A DNA stretch of 64,000 nt, taken from positions 1 to 64,000 of the forward strand of contig NZ_DIVJ01000048.1 of NCBI RefSeq assembly GCF_002428305.1, read 5' to 3'. Under the pieces are notes generated by a model. The model saw only the letters and a program-made list of their open reading frames with translations. It was not told the origin of the DNA and did not search any database. Below, in pieces: positions 49,861-60,257 of this stretch (positions within the stretch are counted from its first letter, which is position 1; the number at the start of each line of letters is the position of its first letter). A program made the translations under genes and the position numbers. This DNA is from Flavobacterium sp. UBA6135 (GTDB lineage: Bacteria > Bacteroidota > Bacteroidia > Flavobacteriales > Flavobacteriaceae).

Positions 49861-51801
49861 TTAATCTACATTATCGTGTAAAAAAGAATTATTTGAACGC
49901 AATTGAATATCATCATTACTGTCTGTTCCTAATGAAATTCTGGATGTGTTGTTTGACATTGGATTTGTTGAGATATCAACTCCACTTCTCTTAAATGCCG
50001 GTTCTTTTTCTAACTCTTCTATTCGATTTGAATTGTTATGAAACTTATAATTAAAATCTTTTAATTTCTTTCTTCTTTCATCTGCCCGAAATTTTAAAGT
50101 CTCTTCAATTGTCATCTCAAGTGGATTAATTTCTTCATGTGAAGTTGAAAATTTTTCTGTAACAGGCTCAACATTTTTCATAGTGATATTTAATTCTTCC
50201 TGGACAGACTCTTCCACTTTTGCTAATACAGGCTTAGAATTTAACAAATCGTTTTCTACTTCCATATATTCTTCTAGAGAGTAACGCACTATTCCAGTTT
50301 CATTTAATTCCGTCATAGGAACAACCTGAATAGGACTGTTTACTTGAATTTCATTTGCCGCTGCCGCTGATTGATTTAGGTCAAAAAGGATGGTCTTTTG
50401 TGCTTCAGGTTGTTTGTTTTGATTTGTAGGCAAATCAAAAGTAAAAGCAATTTGCTCTCTCTTTTCAACAATAACAAACTCTGGTTCTCTTACAAAAATT
50501 TCTCTTATTTCAGAAGTAGTATGTATTAATTGATTTTCAAATGATGGAGAAACAATTTCATAAGTAGTTTCTATGTTTTTTATAGCCTCTGTTGTTTGAA
50601 CTAAATCTGAAACAGTAGTTGGAGCAACAACCTCCATCTCGTCAACTAATTCAAAAACAATTTTTTCTTCATTTGAAGTTTTAGAAACTACTTCGTCAGA
50701 TTTAAAATCTGAAACCGTATTAACCACTTTTGAAAGTAAGTCAATAGAATTAGTTAAACTATCTTCAAGTGAATGAATTATCTTTTTTGGCTCAGCATTA
50801 ACGATGTCTTTTTGTTGCTCAACATTAAAACCCGTAGCTATGATTGTTACAGCAATAGAATCATTTAATGTTTCATCTTCTCCAACACCCATAATTATAT
50901 TTGCATTGAAACCGGCTTCAGTTTGAATATGATCATTAATTTCACCAATTTCATCAATAGTAATTTCAGAAGAACCAGAAACGATAAGCAACAATACGTT
51001 TTTGGCTCCTGTGATTTTATTATCATTCAACAACGGCGAATCCAAAGCAGAAATAATAGCATCTTTTGCTCTGTTTTCTCCTGATGCTGTTGCAGAACCC
51101 ATAATGGCTGTTCCGCTGTTTGACAACACCGTCTTGGCATCTTTTAAGTCAATATTCTGCGTGTAATGATGCGTAATCACCTCTGCTATTCCACGAGAAG
51201 CAGTAGCTAAAACTTCATCAGCTTTTGAAAATCCGGCTTTAAAACCTAAATTTCCATAAACCTCTCTTAATTTATTATTATTGATAACAATTAAAGAATC
51301 TACTTGTTTTCTTAATCGCTCAATTCCCGACATGGCTTGTTCTAAACGCACTTTCCCTTCAAATTGGAAAGGCATTGTTACGATTCCAACAGTTAGAATG
51401 TCTTTTTCTTTTGCCATTTGAGCAATCACCGGAGCAGCTCCCGTTCCTGTTCCGCCTCCCATTCCGGCAGTGATAAAAATCATTTTAGTATTGGTGTCCA
51501 ACATTTTTTCAATGTCTTCCATACTCTCCATGGCTGATTGTTGACCTACTTCAGGGTTTGCTCCTGCTCCCAAACCTTCGGTCAAATTAACACCCAATTG
51601 AATCTTATTGGGAACCGGGCTATTTTGAAGAGCTTGTGAATCTGTATTACAGACCACAAAATCTACACCCTTAATTCCTAATTTAAACATGTGATTGATG
51701 GCATTGCTACCGCCCCCACCTACACCGATAACTTTAATTACATTTGATTGGTTTTTTGGTAAATCAAATGAAATACTTCCAAAATCTGAGTTGCTTATCA
51801 T
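49861..51801 (-). CDS. ftsZ: Cell-division protein FtsZ
   Basis: The 646-residue tubulin-like GTPase forms the division ring. The tubulin signature GGGTGTG is at 115-121, the N-terminal nucleotide loop has GVGGGGSNAI (26-35), and the T7-loop region has NIDLKDAKTVL. Beyond about residue 330 is a long acidic and Val/Thr-rich linker of about 300 residues, far longer than in E. coli, ending FLHDNVD. It is last in the dcw cluster, 49 bp after ftsA. Confidence 0.96.
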   Translation of the reverse strand: MISNSDFGSISFDLPKNQSNVIKVIGVGGGGSNAINHMFKLGIKGVDFVVCNTDSQALQNSPVPNKIQLGVNLTEGLGAGANPEVGQQSAMESMEDIEKMLDTNTKMIFITAGMGGGTGTGAAPVIAQMAKEKDILTVGIVTMPFQFEGKVRLEQAMSGIERLRKQVDSLIVINNNKLREVYGNLGFKAGFSKADEVLATASRGIAEVITHHYTQNIDLKDAKTVLSNSGTAIMGSATASGENRAKDAIISALDSPLLNDNKITGAKNVLLLIVSGSSEITIDEIGEINDHIQTEAGFNANIIMGVGEDETLNDSIAVTIIATGFNVEQQKDIVNAEPKKIIHSLEDSLTNSIDLLSKVVNTVSDFKSDEVVSKTSNEEKIVFELVDEMEVVAPTTVSDLVQTTEAIKNIETTYEIVSPSFENQLIHTTSEIREIFVREPEFVIVEKREQIAFTFDLPTNQNKQPEAQKTILFDLNQSAAAANEIQVNSPIQVVPMTELNETGIVRYSLEEYMEVENDLLNSKPVLAKVEESVQEELNITMKNVEPVTEKFSTSHEEINPLEMTIEETLKFRADERRKKLKDFNYKFHNNSNRIEELEKEPAFKRSGVDISTNPMSNNTSRISLGTDSNDDIQLRSNNSFLHDNVD

Positions 51802-51850
51802 AATACTTGGTTTTGCTATTTAATTTTTAAAACAATTTTTGAATTTCAGG

Positions 51851-53200
51851 CTATTCAGCGTTGTCTAAAAATTCTTTTATTTTTTCTACATACTTGTCAA
51901 AAAAGGAACGTTTGATTTTACCTTCAGTCGTTTCTTCTTTTATTTCTGATTTTGGGGCTTCAGGAATACTTTCTTCTTGTTTTTTTACTTCAAATTTTAC
52001 CGGTTGTTCCATTTCACACATTGGCACGGCACTTTTTGAATTGTTTCCAATACTGTTCATCACTAAACCAACAGCAGTAGCATATAACGGACTTGAAATT
52101 TCTTCATCAGAATTTCCGGCCAAGTGTTCATTAGGATAACCAATTCTTGTGTCCATTCCGGTGATATATTCAACCAATTGTTTGATGTGTTTTAATTGTG
52201 CACCACCTCCGGTTAAAACAATTCCGGCAATTAATTTCTTTCTTGGATCTTCATGACCATAGGCTTTGATTTCAGCAAAAACCTGCTCAATAATCTCCAC
52301 TACTCTTGCGTTGATTATTTTTGAAAGATTTTTTAATGAAATTTCTTTTGGATCACGGCCTCTTAATCCAGGAATAGAGACAATCTCGTTGTCTTTATTT
52401 TCTCCCGGCCAAGCAGAGCCAAATTTCACTTTTAACAACTCCGCTTGTTTTTCAATAATAGAGCAACCTTCTTTGATGTCATCTGTGATGACATTTCCGC
52501 CAAATGGAATTACGGCTGTATGTCTGATAATTCCATCTTTAAAAATTGCCAAATCCGTTGTTCCACCACCAATATCAATCAAAGCCACACCTGCTTCTTT
52601 TTCTTCTTGGCTCAAAACAGCATCGGCCGAAGCTAATGGTTCTAATGTCAATCCTGACAATTCAATTCCGGAGCTTTGAATGCATCGACCAACATTTCTA
52701 ATGGAAGCTGCTTGACCAACAACCACATGAAAACTACTTTCTAATCGACCACCATACATTCCGATAGGTTCTTTGATTTCAGATTGACCATCAATTTTAA
52801 ATTCTTGAGGTAAAACGTGAATAATTTCTTCACCCGGAAGCATTGCCAATTTATGAACTTGATTGATTAATTGTTCAATATCTTTATCGCCAATCACTTC
52901 ATCAGGATTAGGTCTACTAATGTAATCGCTATGCTGAATACTCCTAATGTGTTGACCTGCGATTCCAACCACAACATCTTTGATGCTATAACCTGATTTT
53001 TCTTCAGCTTCTGTTATTGCCGCTTGGATGGATTGTATGGTTTGTGTAATATTATTCACCACACCACGATGTACTCCTAAACTTTTAGATTTACCAACAC
53101 CTAAAATTTCAAGTTTTCCGTATTCATTTTTCTTGCCAATCATTGCTACAATTTTTGTTGTACCAATGTCTAAACCTACTGCAATGTTTTGTTTTTCCAT
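51851..53200 (-). CDS. ftsA: Cell-division protein FtsA
   Basis: I place the start at the ATG at 53200 (MEKQNIAVGLDIGTTKIV) rather than an upstream one. The 449-residue actin-like ATPase tethers FtsZ to the membrane. It has the phosphate-1 motif DIGTTK, phosphate-2 IDIGGGTTDLAIF and LTGGGAQLKHI, and ends in an amphipathic helix (FFDKYVEKIKEFLDNA) that binds membrane. It lies 8 bp after ftsQ. Confidence 0.96.
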   Translation of the reverse strand: MEKQNIAVGLDIGTTKIVAMIGKKNEYGKLEILGVGKSKSLGVHRGVVNNITQTIQSIQAAITEAEEKSGYSIKDVVVGIAGQHIRSIQHSDYISRPNPDEVIGDKDIEQLINQVHKLAMLPGEEIIHVLPQEFKIDGQSEIKEPIGMYGGRLESSFHVVVGQAASIRNVGRCIQSSGIELSGLTLEPLASADAVLSQEEKEAGVALIDIGGGTTDLAIFKDGIIRHTAVIPFGGNVITDDIKEGCSIIEKQAELLKVKFGSAWPGENKDNEIVSIPGLRGRDPKEISLKNLSKIINARVVEIIEQVFAEIKAYGHEDPRKKLIAGIVLTGGGAQLKHIKQLVEYITGMDTRIGYPNEHLAGNSDEEISSPLYATAVGLVMNSIGNNSKSAVPMCEMEQPVKFEVKKQEESIPEAPKSEIKEETTEGKIKRSFFDKYVEKIKEFLDNAE

Positions 53201-53208
53201 ACTTCGTG

Positions 53209-53934
53209 TTATTTTGTGCAAACCACTTGTTGCGAATATTTCAAATCAATTTTTTTGTATTGATATATCGAACTATCTTGAATTGCTTTGTAAAAAAAAG
53301 CTTCGTAATTTTTAAATTTATCTTCAAAAGCTAACGATTTTCCAAAATCAATCACATAATCAAAGTTTCTATTCTTCATCATCAACTGACCTGTTGGCAA
53401 TATTTGAACTCCAATGATGTTTTTTTTCAAAAATTCGGAATCATAAATATGCCGTAATAAATCAATCAGTTGAGACAATTCGTCTTGACTATTCATGCCT
53501 GAAATTAGTGGAACTCTTGCTGAATGAATGTCTGATAACGGCATTTTTGTTCCCTCATAATCAATATAGTATGACTCATTAGCATTAAAAACTCTAGCTA
53601 TTGGCGTTTTTTGTTTTACTACTGCTTTTAAGACGCCATCAATACTAACATAGACTTGAGATTTCTCAACCATGTCATGCTGATTTATGGCAAATTCCAA
53701 ACTATTCAAATCTAACGCAACTTTCCTAATAGCTGAAGCATCTTTTTTATTTTCTATTAACAATTTATTAACCGTTTCATGAGTTACAAAAAGTTGGTCT
53801 TCTCCAACAAATTCTACTATAGATTTTGTTAATTTTCGTTGTTCATTTCGCTTTGTAGAAAAGGCAAAAAGAAATACAACCAATCCTAAAACCAGCAACA
53901 AACGCAAATTGGTCCAGTTAAAATGTTTTTTCAT
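53209..53934 (-). CDS. ftsQ: Cell-division protein FtsQ
   Basis: The 241-residue protein has one TM helix (about 10-26), then a POTRA domain (about 38-105, FVGEDQLFVTHETVNKLLIE) and a C-terminal beta domain. This is the FtsQ/DivIB layout linking early and late division proteins. Its start overlaps murC by 17 bp. Confidence 0.9.
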   Translation of the reverse strand: MKKHFNWTNLRLLLVLGLVVFLFAFSTKRNEQRKLTKSIVEFVGEDQLFVTHETVNKLLIENKKDASAIRKVALDLNSLEFAINQHDMVEKSQVYVSIDGVLKAVVKQKTPIARVFNANESYYIDYEGTKMPLSDIHSARVPLISGMNSQDELSQLIDLLRHIYDSEFLKKNIIGVQILPTGQLMMKNRNFDYVIDFGKSLAFEDKFKNYEAFFYKAIQDSSIYQYKKIDLKYSQQVVCTK

Positions 53935-55270
53935 ACAATGCTTTTTTAATTGGATCTACTAATTCACCTATATCACCTGCTCCAATTGTAACATAAACTG
54001 TAGCGTCACTCATTACTAATGCCTGCAACAATTCGTCTTTTTGTACAATTTTTTTATTGGAATTAATAATTTTAGACAACAACCAAGAAGAAGTAACTCC
54101 TTCAATTGGCAATTCTCGAGCCGGATAAATATCTAATAAAATTATTTCGTCAAAAACTTGCAAACTTTTTGCAAAACCATCAATAAAATCACGAGTTCTT
54201 GAATATAAATGCGGTTGAAAAACAGCTACAACTTTTTTGTTTGGATACAACTCTCTAACAGCATTATGAACCGCTTCAATTTCTGTTGGATGATGAGCAT
54301 AATCATCAATATAAATTAAATTTTCTTGTTGAATTTGGTAGGAAAATCGCCTTTTAATTCCGGCAAATGATGCTAATGAATTCACAATTTTTTCTCTAGA
54401 TATTCCATACGAATTTGCCATTGAAAAAGCCATTAATGCATTCATCAAGTTATGTTTTCCGGGTAGTTTAAACTTTACGCCCGAGATATAATCTGTTGGA
54501 GTTTTTATATCAAAAACATAAGCACTATTTTCAATTCTTATATTTAAAGCTTGAAAATCTGCATTTTCATTAATTCCGATGGTGGTTCCCGATAAAGGAA
54601 GACCAATAGGAACAAATAATCTTGATTTATCTTGAATTTTATTGGCAAATTCAACAAAAGAAGCTTCAATTGAGGCACAATCGCCATAAATATCTAAATG
54701 ATCTGCATCCATTGAAGTCACACAGGCCATATCAGGATGTAAATGTAAAAATGACCTGTCAAACTCATCGGCTTCAACTACTGTTATTGATTTTCCGTTT
54801 CCAATTAAATTGGTGTTGTAATTTTCTACAATTCCTCCCAAAAAGGAAGTAGCATCTGCTCCACTTTCATACATTATATGACCTAAAATACTGGAAGTTG
54901 TTGTTTTTCCGTGAGTCCCGGCAACTGCAAAACAAAAAGTATCTTTGGTAATAATTCCTAAAACTTCAGCTCTTTTTTTAATGGTAAAATCTCGCTCCAT
55001 AAAATAATTCCATTGTGAATGTGTCACCGGAATTGCAGGAGTTATAACCACCAAAGTGTTTTCTACAAAATAATCAACTGGAATTAAACTGATTGCATCC
55101 TCAAAATGAATATTCATTCCGGTCGCAATCAAATCGTCTGTAAGCGATGTTGCTGTTTTGTCATAACCGGAAACATTTTTTCCAATAGAATGAAAATAGC
55201 GTGCAATTGCACTCATTCCGATGCCTCCGATACCTATGAAAAAAACATTATGTATTTGATTAAGATTCAT
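53918..55270 (-). CDS. murC: UDP-N-acetylmuramate-L-alanine ligase MurC
   Basis: The 450-residue Mur ligase adds L-Ala to UDP-MurNAc. It has the Rossmann start FFIGIGGIGMSAIARYFHS, the P-loop GTHGKTTT (about 118-125) and the HHPTEIEAVH segment. It abuts murG with no spacer. Confidence 0.96.
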   Translation of the reverse strand: MNLNQIHNVFFIGIGGIGMSAIARYFHSIGKNVSGYDKTATSLTDDLIATGMNIHFEDAISLIPVDYFVENTLVVITPAIPVTHSQWNYFMERDFTIKKRAEVLGIITKDTFCFAVAGTHGKTTTSSILGHIMYESGADATSFLGGIVENYNTNLIGNGKSITVVEADEFDRSFLHLHPDMACVTSMDADHLDIYGDCASIEASFVEFANKIQDKSRLFVPIGLPLSGTTIGINENADFQALNIRIENSAYVFDIKTPTDYISGVKFKLPGKHNLMNALMAFSMANSYGISREKIVNSLASFAGIKRRFSYQIQQENLIYIDDYAHHPTEIEAVHNAVRELYPNKKVVAVFQPHLYSRTRDFIDGFAKSLQVFDEIILLDIYPARELPIEGVTSSWLLSKIINSNKKIVQKDELLQALVMSDATVYVTIGAGDIGELVDPIKKALYEKTF

Positions 55271-56362
55271 TTATGTAATTAATTTTTTTATTTCTGCAAC
55301 AATTTCTTTAGTTGCATTCGGTTTGGCTAATTTTTTACAATTAGCACTTAATTCCTTCTGTAATAATTCATCAGAAAACAATGAATTCAATTGTTTTTGA
55401 AATTCCATCTCCAGATTTTTTTCTTCAATTAGCAAAGCTCCTTGCTTATCAACAATTGCTCTTGCATTTTTGGTTTGATGATCTTCGGCAACGTTGGGAG
55501 ATGGTATAAAAATTATTGGTTTTCCCACCAAACACAATTCTGAAACCGATGAAGCTCCTGCTCTTGAAACAACAAAATCAGCTGCTGAATAAATCAAATC
55601 CATTCTATCAATAAACGCAACAACAGTAACATCTTCTCTTTCGTTAAAATGTTTGTATTCTTCAAAATACAATTTTCCGCATTGCCAAAAAACTTGAACA
55701 CCGAAGCCTAAAATTGCATCAATTTCTTTTGCAATTAGTTGGTTAATTCGTCGCGCTCCTAGACTTCCTCCCAAAATTAAGAGTATCTTTTTTGAAGGAT
55801 TCAGGGAAAAATATTGCATTGCTTCTTCTCTATTTCCTTCTGAAGAAATCAAATCCTGACGAACCGGGTTTCCTGTTAAAACAATTTTATCTTTTGGAAA
55901 AAAACGTTCCAAATTTTCATAAGCTACACAAATCCGATTGGCTTTTTTACTCAACCATTTATTGGTAATTCCCGGATAGGAATTTTGCTCTTGAATTACC
56001 GTTGGTACTCCAAGAACAGATGCGGCTTTTAATAAAGGGCCGGACGCAAATCCGCCGGTTCCTATCACTACATTAGGCTTGAAATCATTTACTATTCGCA
56101 GTGATTTCAATAAACTTTGAGATAATTTCAACGGAAATAACACATTGTCAAACGTTAATTTTCGTTGAATTCCGGATATCCACAACCCTTTTATTTCATA
56201 ACCTGCTTGCGGTACTTTTTGCATCTCCATTTTATCTTTTGCACCCACAAACAAAATTTCGCAATCGGGAAACTCTAACTTCAATTCATCAGCAATAGCA
56301 ATGGCCGGATAGATATGTCCACCCGTTCCGCCGCCACTAATTATGAATTTCAGTTTCTTCAT
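55271..56362 (-). CDS. murG: UDP-GlcNAc transferase MurG
   Basis: The 363-residue glycosyltransferase makes lipid II. It begins FIISGGGTGGHIYPAIAIAD, the MurG signature, and has GGSLGARRINQ and the UDP-GlcNAc-binding SRAGASSVSELCLVGKP block. It acts on the inner face of the membrane. Confidence 0.96.
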   Translation of the reverse strand: MKKLKFIISGGGTGGHIYPAIAIADELKLEFPDCEILFVGAKDKMEMQKVPQAGYEIKGLWISGIQRKLTFDNVLFPLKLSQSLLKSLRIVNDFKPNVVIGTGGFASGPLLKAASVLGVPTVIQEQNSYPGITNKWLSKKANRICVAYENLERFFPKDKIVLTGNPVRQDLISSEGNREEAMQYFSLNPSKKILLILGGSLGARRINQLIAKEIDAILGFGVQVFWQCGKLYFEEYKHFNEREDVTVVAFIDRMDLIYSAADFVVSRAGASSVSELCLVGKPIIFIPSPNVAEDHQTKNARAIVDKQGALLIEEKNLEMEFQKQLNSLFSDELLQKELSANCKKLAKPNATKEIVAEIKKLIT

Positions 56363-56366
56363 TCCA

Positions 56367-57677
56367 TTATTTATTTAACACCGCATTCATTGGATTATCT
56401 TCAATGGAATAATCCTCACCTTCTTTTACATCAGATTCAGACGCTTCATCATCTTTGATTTGCTTTTCTATCAATTTTTGAAGAGCAGCATCTCTTTTTG
56501 CTTTATCTGCATTTTCTGCAGCAATCTCTTCGTCTTTTTTAGTAACATTCAAAATGATTCCTATGGCTAAACACGTTACCCAGATTGAACTCCCTCCACT
56601 ACTAATTAAAGGTAGAGTTTGTCCTGTTGTTGGCAGTAATTCAACTGCAACTCCCATGTTTATCATGGCTTGAAAAACAATAGGAAAACCTAAACCAACC
56701 ACCACTAATCGTCCAAAAAGTGTATTTGCTTTTTGAGCTGTAACAATGATTCTAAAAAGTAATAAAAGATAAATTCCAAGAATAGCAAACCCTCCTACCA
56801 AACCAAATTCTTCTACAATTATTGCATAAATAAAATCTGATGATGATTGGGGCAAGAAATTTTTCTGCACGCTTTTTCCGGGTCCTAATCCATAAATTCC
56901 ACCTGTTGCAATGGCGGTTTTGGCTCTTTCAATTTGATAAACCTCGTCAGGATCTTTAACTGAATTATCTGAATATCTTGTAATTCTGTTTTCCCAAGTT
57001 TCAACACGTTCAAAAATATGAGGGACTTTATCAGGATTAACTGCTTTCAAAACTTTGGCAACTCCAATAAATGAAATTAGCAACAACAATCCTGAGGCAA
57101 ATATTATTCCAAGATACTTCAAAGGGTATTTTCCAATAAAAACCAACATGGAAACCATCATAAACATAAAGGCTGCCGTAGAAAAATTGGCCGGTAAGAT
57201 TAATATCAATGTTAGTCCCACCGGAATCCATAAATCAACAAAAGACGATTTGAATGTGATTGGTTCTTTGTGTGTTTTTGACAAATAACGAGCCACAAAA
57301 ACCATAAGAATAATAAATGCAAACGTTGAAGGCTGTAATGAAATACCGCCAATTTCAACCCATCGTCTGGCATTTCCTTTTTCCACCCCAAAAAACAAGG
57401 TATAAGCTAATAAAATCCAAATAAACGGTAATAAAAATCGGGATATGCTTCTATAATAATGATAGGGAATTCTATGAATTTGATAAATGACAAAAAACCC
57501 TAATGACACGTGAATTAAGTGTTTTACCAAGTAACCAAGTGTATTTCCGGTTCCGTGTCCGGCATAAGCTAAATTACTACTCGCACTAAAAACAGGCATA
57601 AACGAAAACAGAGCCAAGAGAGCAACCAATGCCCAAATAACTTTATCTCCTTTTATGTGTTTTAAAATTGTTTTCAT
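56367..57677 (-). CDS. ftsW: Lipid II polymerase FtsW
   Basis: The 436-residue SEDS protein has about ten TM helices. Signatures are EKGNARRWVEIGGISLQPST, FILMVFVARYL, GIYGLGPGKSVQKNFLPQSSS and LPLISSGGSS near the C-terminus. A Lys/Asp-rich cytoplasmic tail (about 375-436) is longer than in E. coli. It polymerises glycan in the division septum with the transpeptidase. Confidence 0.95.
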   Translation of the reverse strand: MKTILKHIKGDKVIWALVALLALFSFMPVFSASSNLAYAGHGTGNTLGYLVKHLIHVSLGFFVIYQIHRIPYHYYRSISRFLLPFIWILLAYTLFFGVEKGNARRWVEIGGISLQPSTFAFIILMVFVARYLSKTHKEPITFKSSFVDLWIPVGLTLILILPANFSTAAFMFMMVSMLVFIGKYPLKYLGIIFASGLLLLISFIGVAKVLKAVNPDKVPHIFERVETWENRITRYSDNSVKDPDEVYQIERAKTAIATGGIYGLGPGKSVQKNFLPQSSSDFIYAIIVEEFGLVGGFAILGIYLLLLFRIIVTAQKANTLFGRLVVVGLGFPIVFQAMINMGVAVELLPTTGQTLPLISSGGSSIWVTCLAIGIILNVTKKDEEIAAENADKAKRDAALQKLIEKQIKDDEASESDVKEGEDYSIEDNPMNAVLNK

Positions 57678-57691
57678 AATTTATAAAATGA

Positions 57692-59023
57692 CTATAAATT
57701 TCTAACTGCTTGTTTAAATTGACGGCCTCTGTCTTCATAATTTTCAAATAAATCAAAACTTGCACAAGCAGGTGATAACAAAACAGTATCTCCTTTTTCA
57801 GTTAAATGTTGAGCTGTTCTAACCGCATCGTTCATGCTTCCCACCTCAACCATTACATCTACCACATTTCCAAAGGCATCAATAATTTTTTTATTGTCAA
57901 CACCCAAACAAATAATTGCTTTCACTTTTTCACGAACTAAAGGCATCAATTCAGAATAATCATTTCCTTTATCAACACCCCCAACAATCCAAACTGTTGG
58001 TGTGTTCATACTATCTAGGGCAAAAAAGGTAGCATTCACATTAGTAGCTTTACTGTCGTTTACATACAGCACGTTTTGAATTTTTAGAACTTTCTCTAAG
58101 CGGTGTTCAACACCTTGAAAATTGGAAAGGCTTTCGCGAATAGTTTGTTTTCTGATTCGCATTAATTGAGCTACTGAAGCAGCTGCCATTGCATTTTTCA
58201 TGTTGTGTTTCCCCTCAAGAGCAATGGATTTTGTTTCCATTGTAAATTCTTCTTCGTTGATGTAAAGTTCCATAGTGTTTTGATTTAAATAGCCTCCTTT
58301 TTGATTTTTGACTAATAGCGAAAAAGGAATCAATTGAGCATTAGTTTTGTTGTTTAAAAGCCAGTTTTGAATTTCTTGATCATCGGCATCATAGATTAAA
58401 TAATCTTCTGACGTTTGATTTTTTGTTATTCTAAATTTAGAATTTATATATTTTTCATACTTGTATTCATAGCGATCTAAATGATCGGGACTTATGTTTG
58501 TGATAATAGCGATATGTGGTTTATAATTGATTATTCCATCCAATTGAAAACTACTTAACTCCAACACATAAACATCATAATTTTCATCTGCCACTTGCCA
58601 TGCAAAACTTTTACCAATATTTCCAGCTATACCTACATTTAATCCCCCTGATTTTAGTAGATGATATGTTAGCATTGTTGTTGTGGTCTTTCCGTTACTT
58701 CCAGTAATTCCAATGGTTATAGCATCGGTAAATTGTGATGCAAATTCAATTTCTGAAATAACAGGAATGGCTAAAGCCTTTAATTTTTTTACAATTTCAA
58801 CTTTATCCGGAATCCCCGGACTTTTCATCACAACATCAGCATTCAAAATTTTTGATTCTGTATGCTTTGATTCTTCCCATTTAATGCCGTTAAGCGTCAG
58901 AACTTCTTTATAATTTTCTTGAATCTTTCCAAAATCAGAAAGAAACACATCATACCCTTTTTTCTTTCCGAGAATTGCGGTTCCAACTCCACTTTCGCCT
59001 CCGCCTAAAATTACCAATCGCAT
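57692..59023 (-). CDS. murD: UDP-MurNAc-L-alanine-D-glutamate ligase MurD
   Basis: The 443-residue ligase has LVILGGGESGVGTAILGKKK at the start, the P-loop GITGSNGKTTT (about 106-116) and VNDSKATNVNATFFALDSM for the third domain. It adds D-Glu in the cytoplasm. It starts one base after the mraY stop. Confidence 0.96.
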   Translation of the reverse strand: MRLVILGGGESGVGTAILGKKKGYDVFLSDFGKIQENYKEVLTLNGIKWEESKHTESKILNADVVMKSPGIPDKVEIVKKLKALAIPVISEIEFASQFTDAITIGITGSNGKTTTTMLTYHLLKSGGLNVGIAGNIGKSFAWQVADENYDVYVLELSSFQLDGIINYKPHIAIITNISPDHLDRYEYKYEKYINSKFRITKNQTSEDYLIYDADDQEIQNWLLNNKTNAQLIPFSLLVKNQKGGYLNQNTMELYINEEEFTMETKSIALEGKHNMKNAMAAASVAQLMRIRKQTIRESLSNFQGVEHRLEKVLKIQNVLYVNDSKATNVNATFFALDSMNTPTVWIVGGVDKGNDYSELMPLVREKVKAIICLGVDNKKIIDAFGNVVDVMVEVGSMNDAVRTAQHLTEKGDTVLLSPACASFDLFENYEDRGRQFKQAVRNL

Positions 59024-59024
59024 C

Positions 59025-60251
59025 TTATCTTAATTTTAGGGTTACAATTGAAAGAATGGCCAGCAATATTCCAACAATCCAAAACCGAGTAACAATCTTA
59101 CTTTCATGATATCCTTTTTTCTGATAATGATGATGTAAAGGAGACATGAGAAAAATTCGTTTGCCTTCGCCGAATTTCTTTTTGGTATATTTGAAATAAC
59201 TCACTTGTAAAACCACTGATAAATTTTCTGCCAAGAAAATGCCACAGATAACCGGAATTAAAAGTTCTTTTCGGATTGCAATTGCAATAACGGCTATGAT
59301 TCCGCCAATAGTTAAACTTCCTGTATCACCCATAAATACTGCCGCCGGATAACTATTATACCACAGAAAACCAATCAAAGCTCCTACAAAAGCGGAAATA
59401 AACACCGTCATTTCACCCGAGTTTGGGATATACATAATATTGAGGTAATTGGAAAAAATGATATTACCTGAAACGAATGTAAAAATCCCTAATGTGAGCA
59501 CAGAAATAGCCGAAGTTCCTGCTGCTAATCCGTCAATACCGTCTGTTAAATTTGCTCCGTTTGATACGGCTGTAATGATAAATATCACGACCGGTATAAA
59601 TATTAACCAAGCATAATCTTGAAAACCATCACCGAAAAAGGATATGATTTCAGCATAATCAAATTCGTTATTTTTAAAAAATGGAATTGTTGTTGCTGTT
59701 GATTTCTCTTCTAAACCCACTTGAGAAATCCCTGATTCTGCAGTCTGTAAAATATTTGTTCTTTGCGTGTCTTTTCTAACGGTAACACCAGGATGAAAAT
59801 ATAAAACAGAACCAACTATTAATCCTAATCCAACTTGACCAATGACTTTAAACTTCCCTTTTAATCCTTCTTTATCTTTTTTGAAGATTTTAATGTAATC
59901 ATCAATAAACCCTATTGTTCCCATCCAAAGCGTTGTAACTATTAACAAAACAATATAAATGTTGTCTAATTTTGCCAATAACAAAACTGGGATTAAAGTT
60001 GCCAAAATGATAATCAAACCACCCATTGTTGGCGTACCTGCTTTTTGAGTTTGACCTTCAAGACCAAGTTCTCTCACAGTTTCACCAACTTGTTGATTTC
60101 TCAAAAAATTGATGATTTTCTTTCCGAAAATGGTAGATATCAAAAGTGACAAAAGCACCGCCATACCTGAACGAAAAGTAATGTATTGAAATACTCCTGT
60201 TCCCGGAAGATTTGTTGATTTGTCTAAGAATTCAAATAGATAATATAACAT
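59025..60251 (-). CDS. mraY: Phospho-MurNAc-pentapeptide transferase MraY
   Basis: The 408-residue membrane enzyme makes lipid I. It has GTPTMGGLIII, GFIDDYIKIFKKDKEGL, NLTDGIDGLAAGTS and the HHHYQKKG active-site loop. Residues about 150-205 form a loop insertion larger than in E. coli, as is common in this phylum. Confidence 0.96.
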   Translation of the reverse strand: MLYYLFEFLDKSTNLPGTGVFQYITFRSGMAVLLSLLISTIFGKKIINFLRNQQVGETVRELGLEGQTQKAGTPTMGGLIIILATLIPVLLLAKLDNIYIVLLIVTTLWMGTIGFIDDYIKIFKKDKEGLKGKFKVIGQVGLGLIVGSVLYFHPGVTVRKDTQRTNILQTAESGISQVGLEEKSTATTIPFFKNNEFDYAEIISFFGDGFQDYAWLIFIPVVIFIITAVSNGANLTDGIDGLAAGTSAISVLTLGIFTFVSGNIIFSNYLNIMYIPNSGEMTVFISAFVGALIGFLWYNSYPAAVFMGDTGSLTIGGIIAVIAIAIRKELLIPVICGIFLAENLSVVLQVSYFKYTKKKFGEGKRIFLMSPLHHHYQKKGYHESKIVTRFWIVGILLAILSIVTLKLR

Positions 60252-60257
60252 AGGCCT

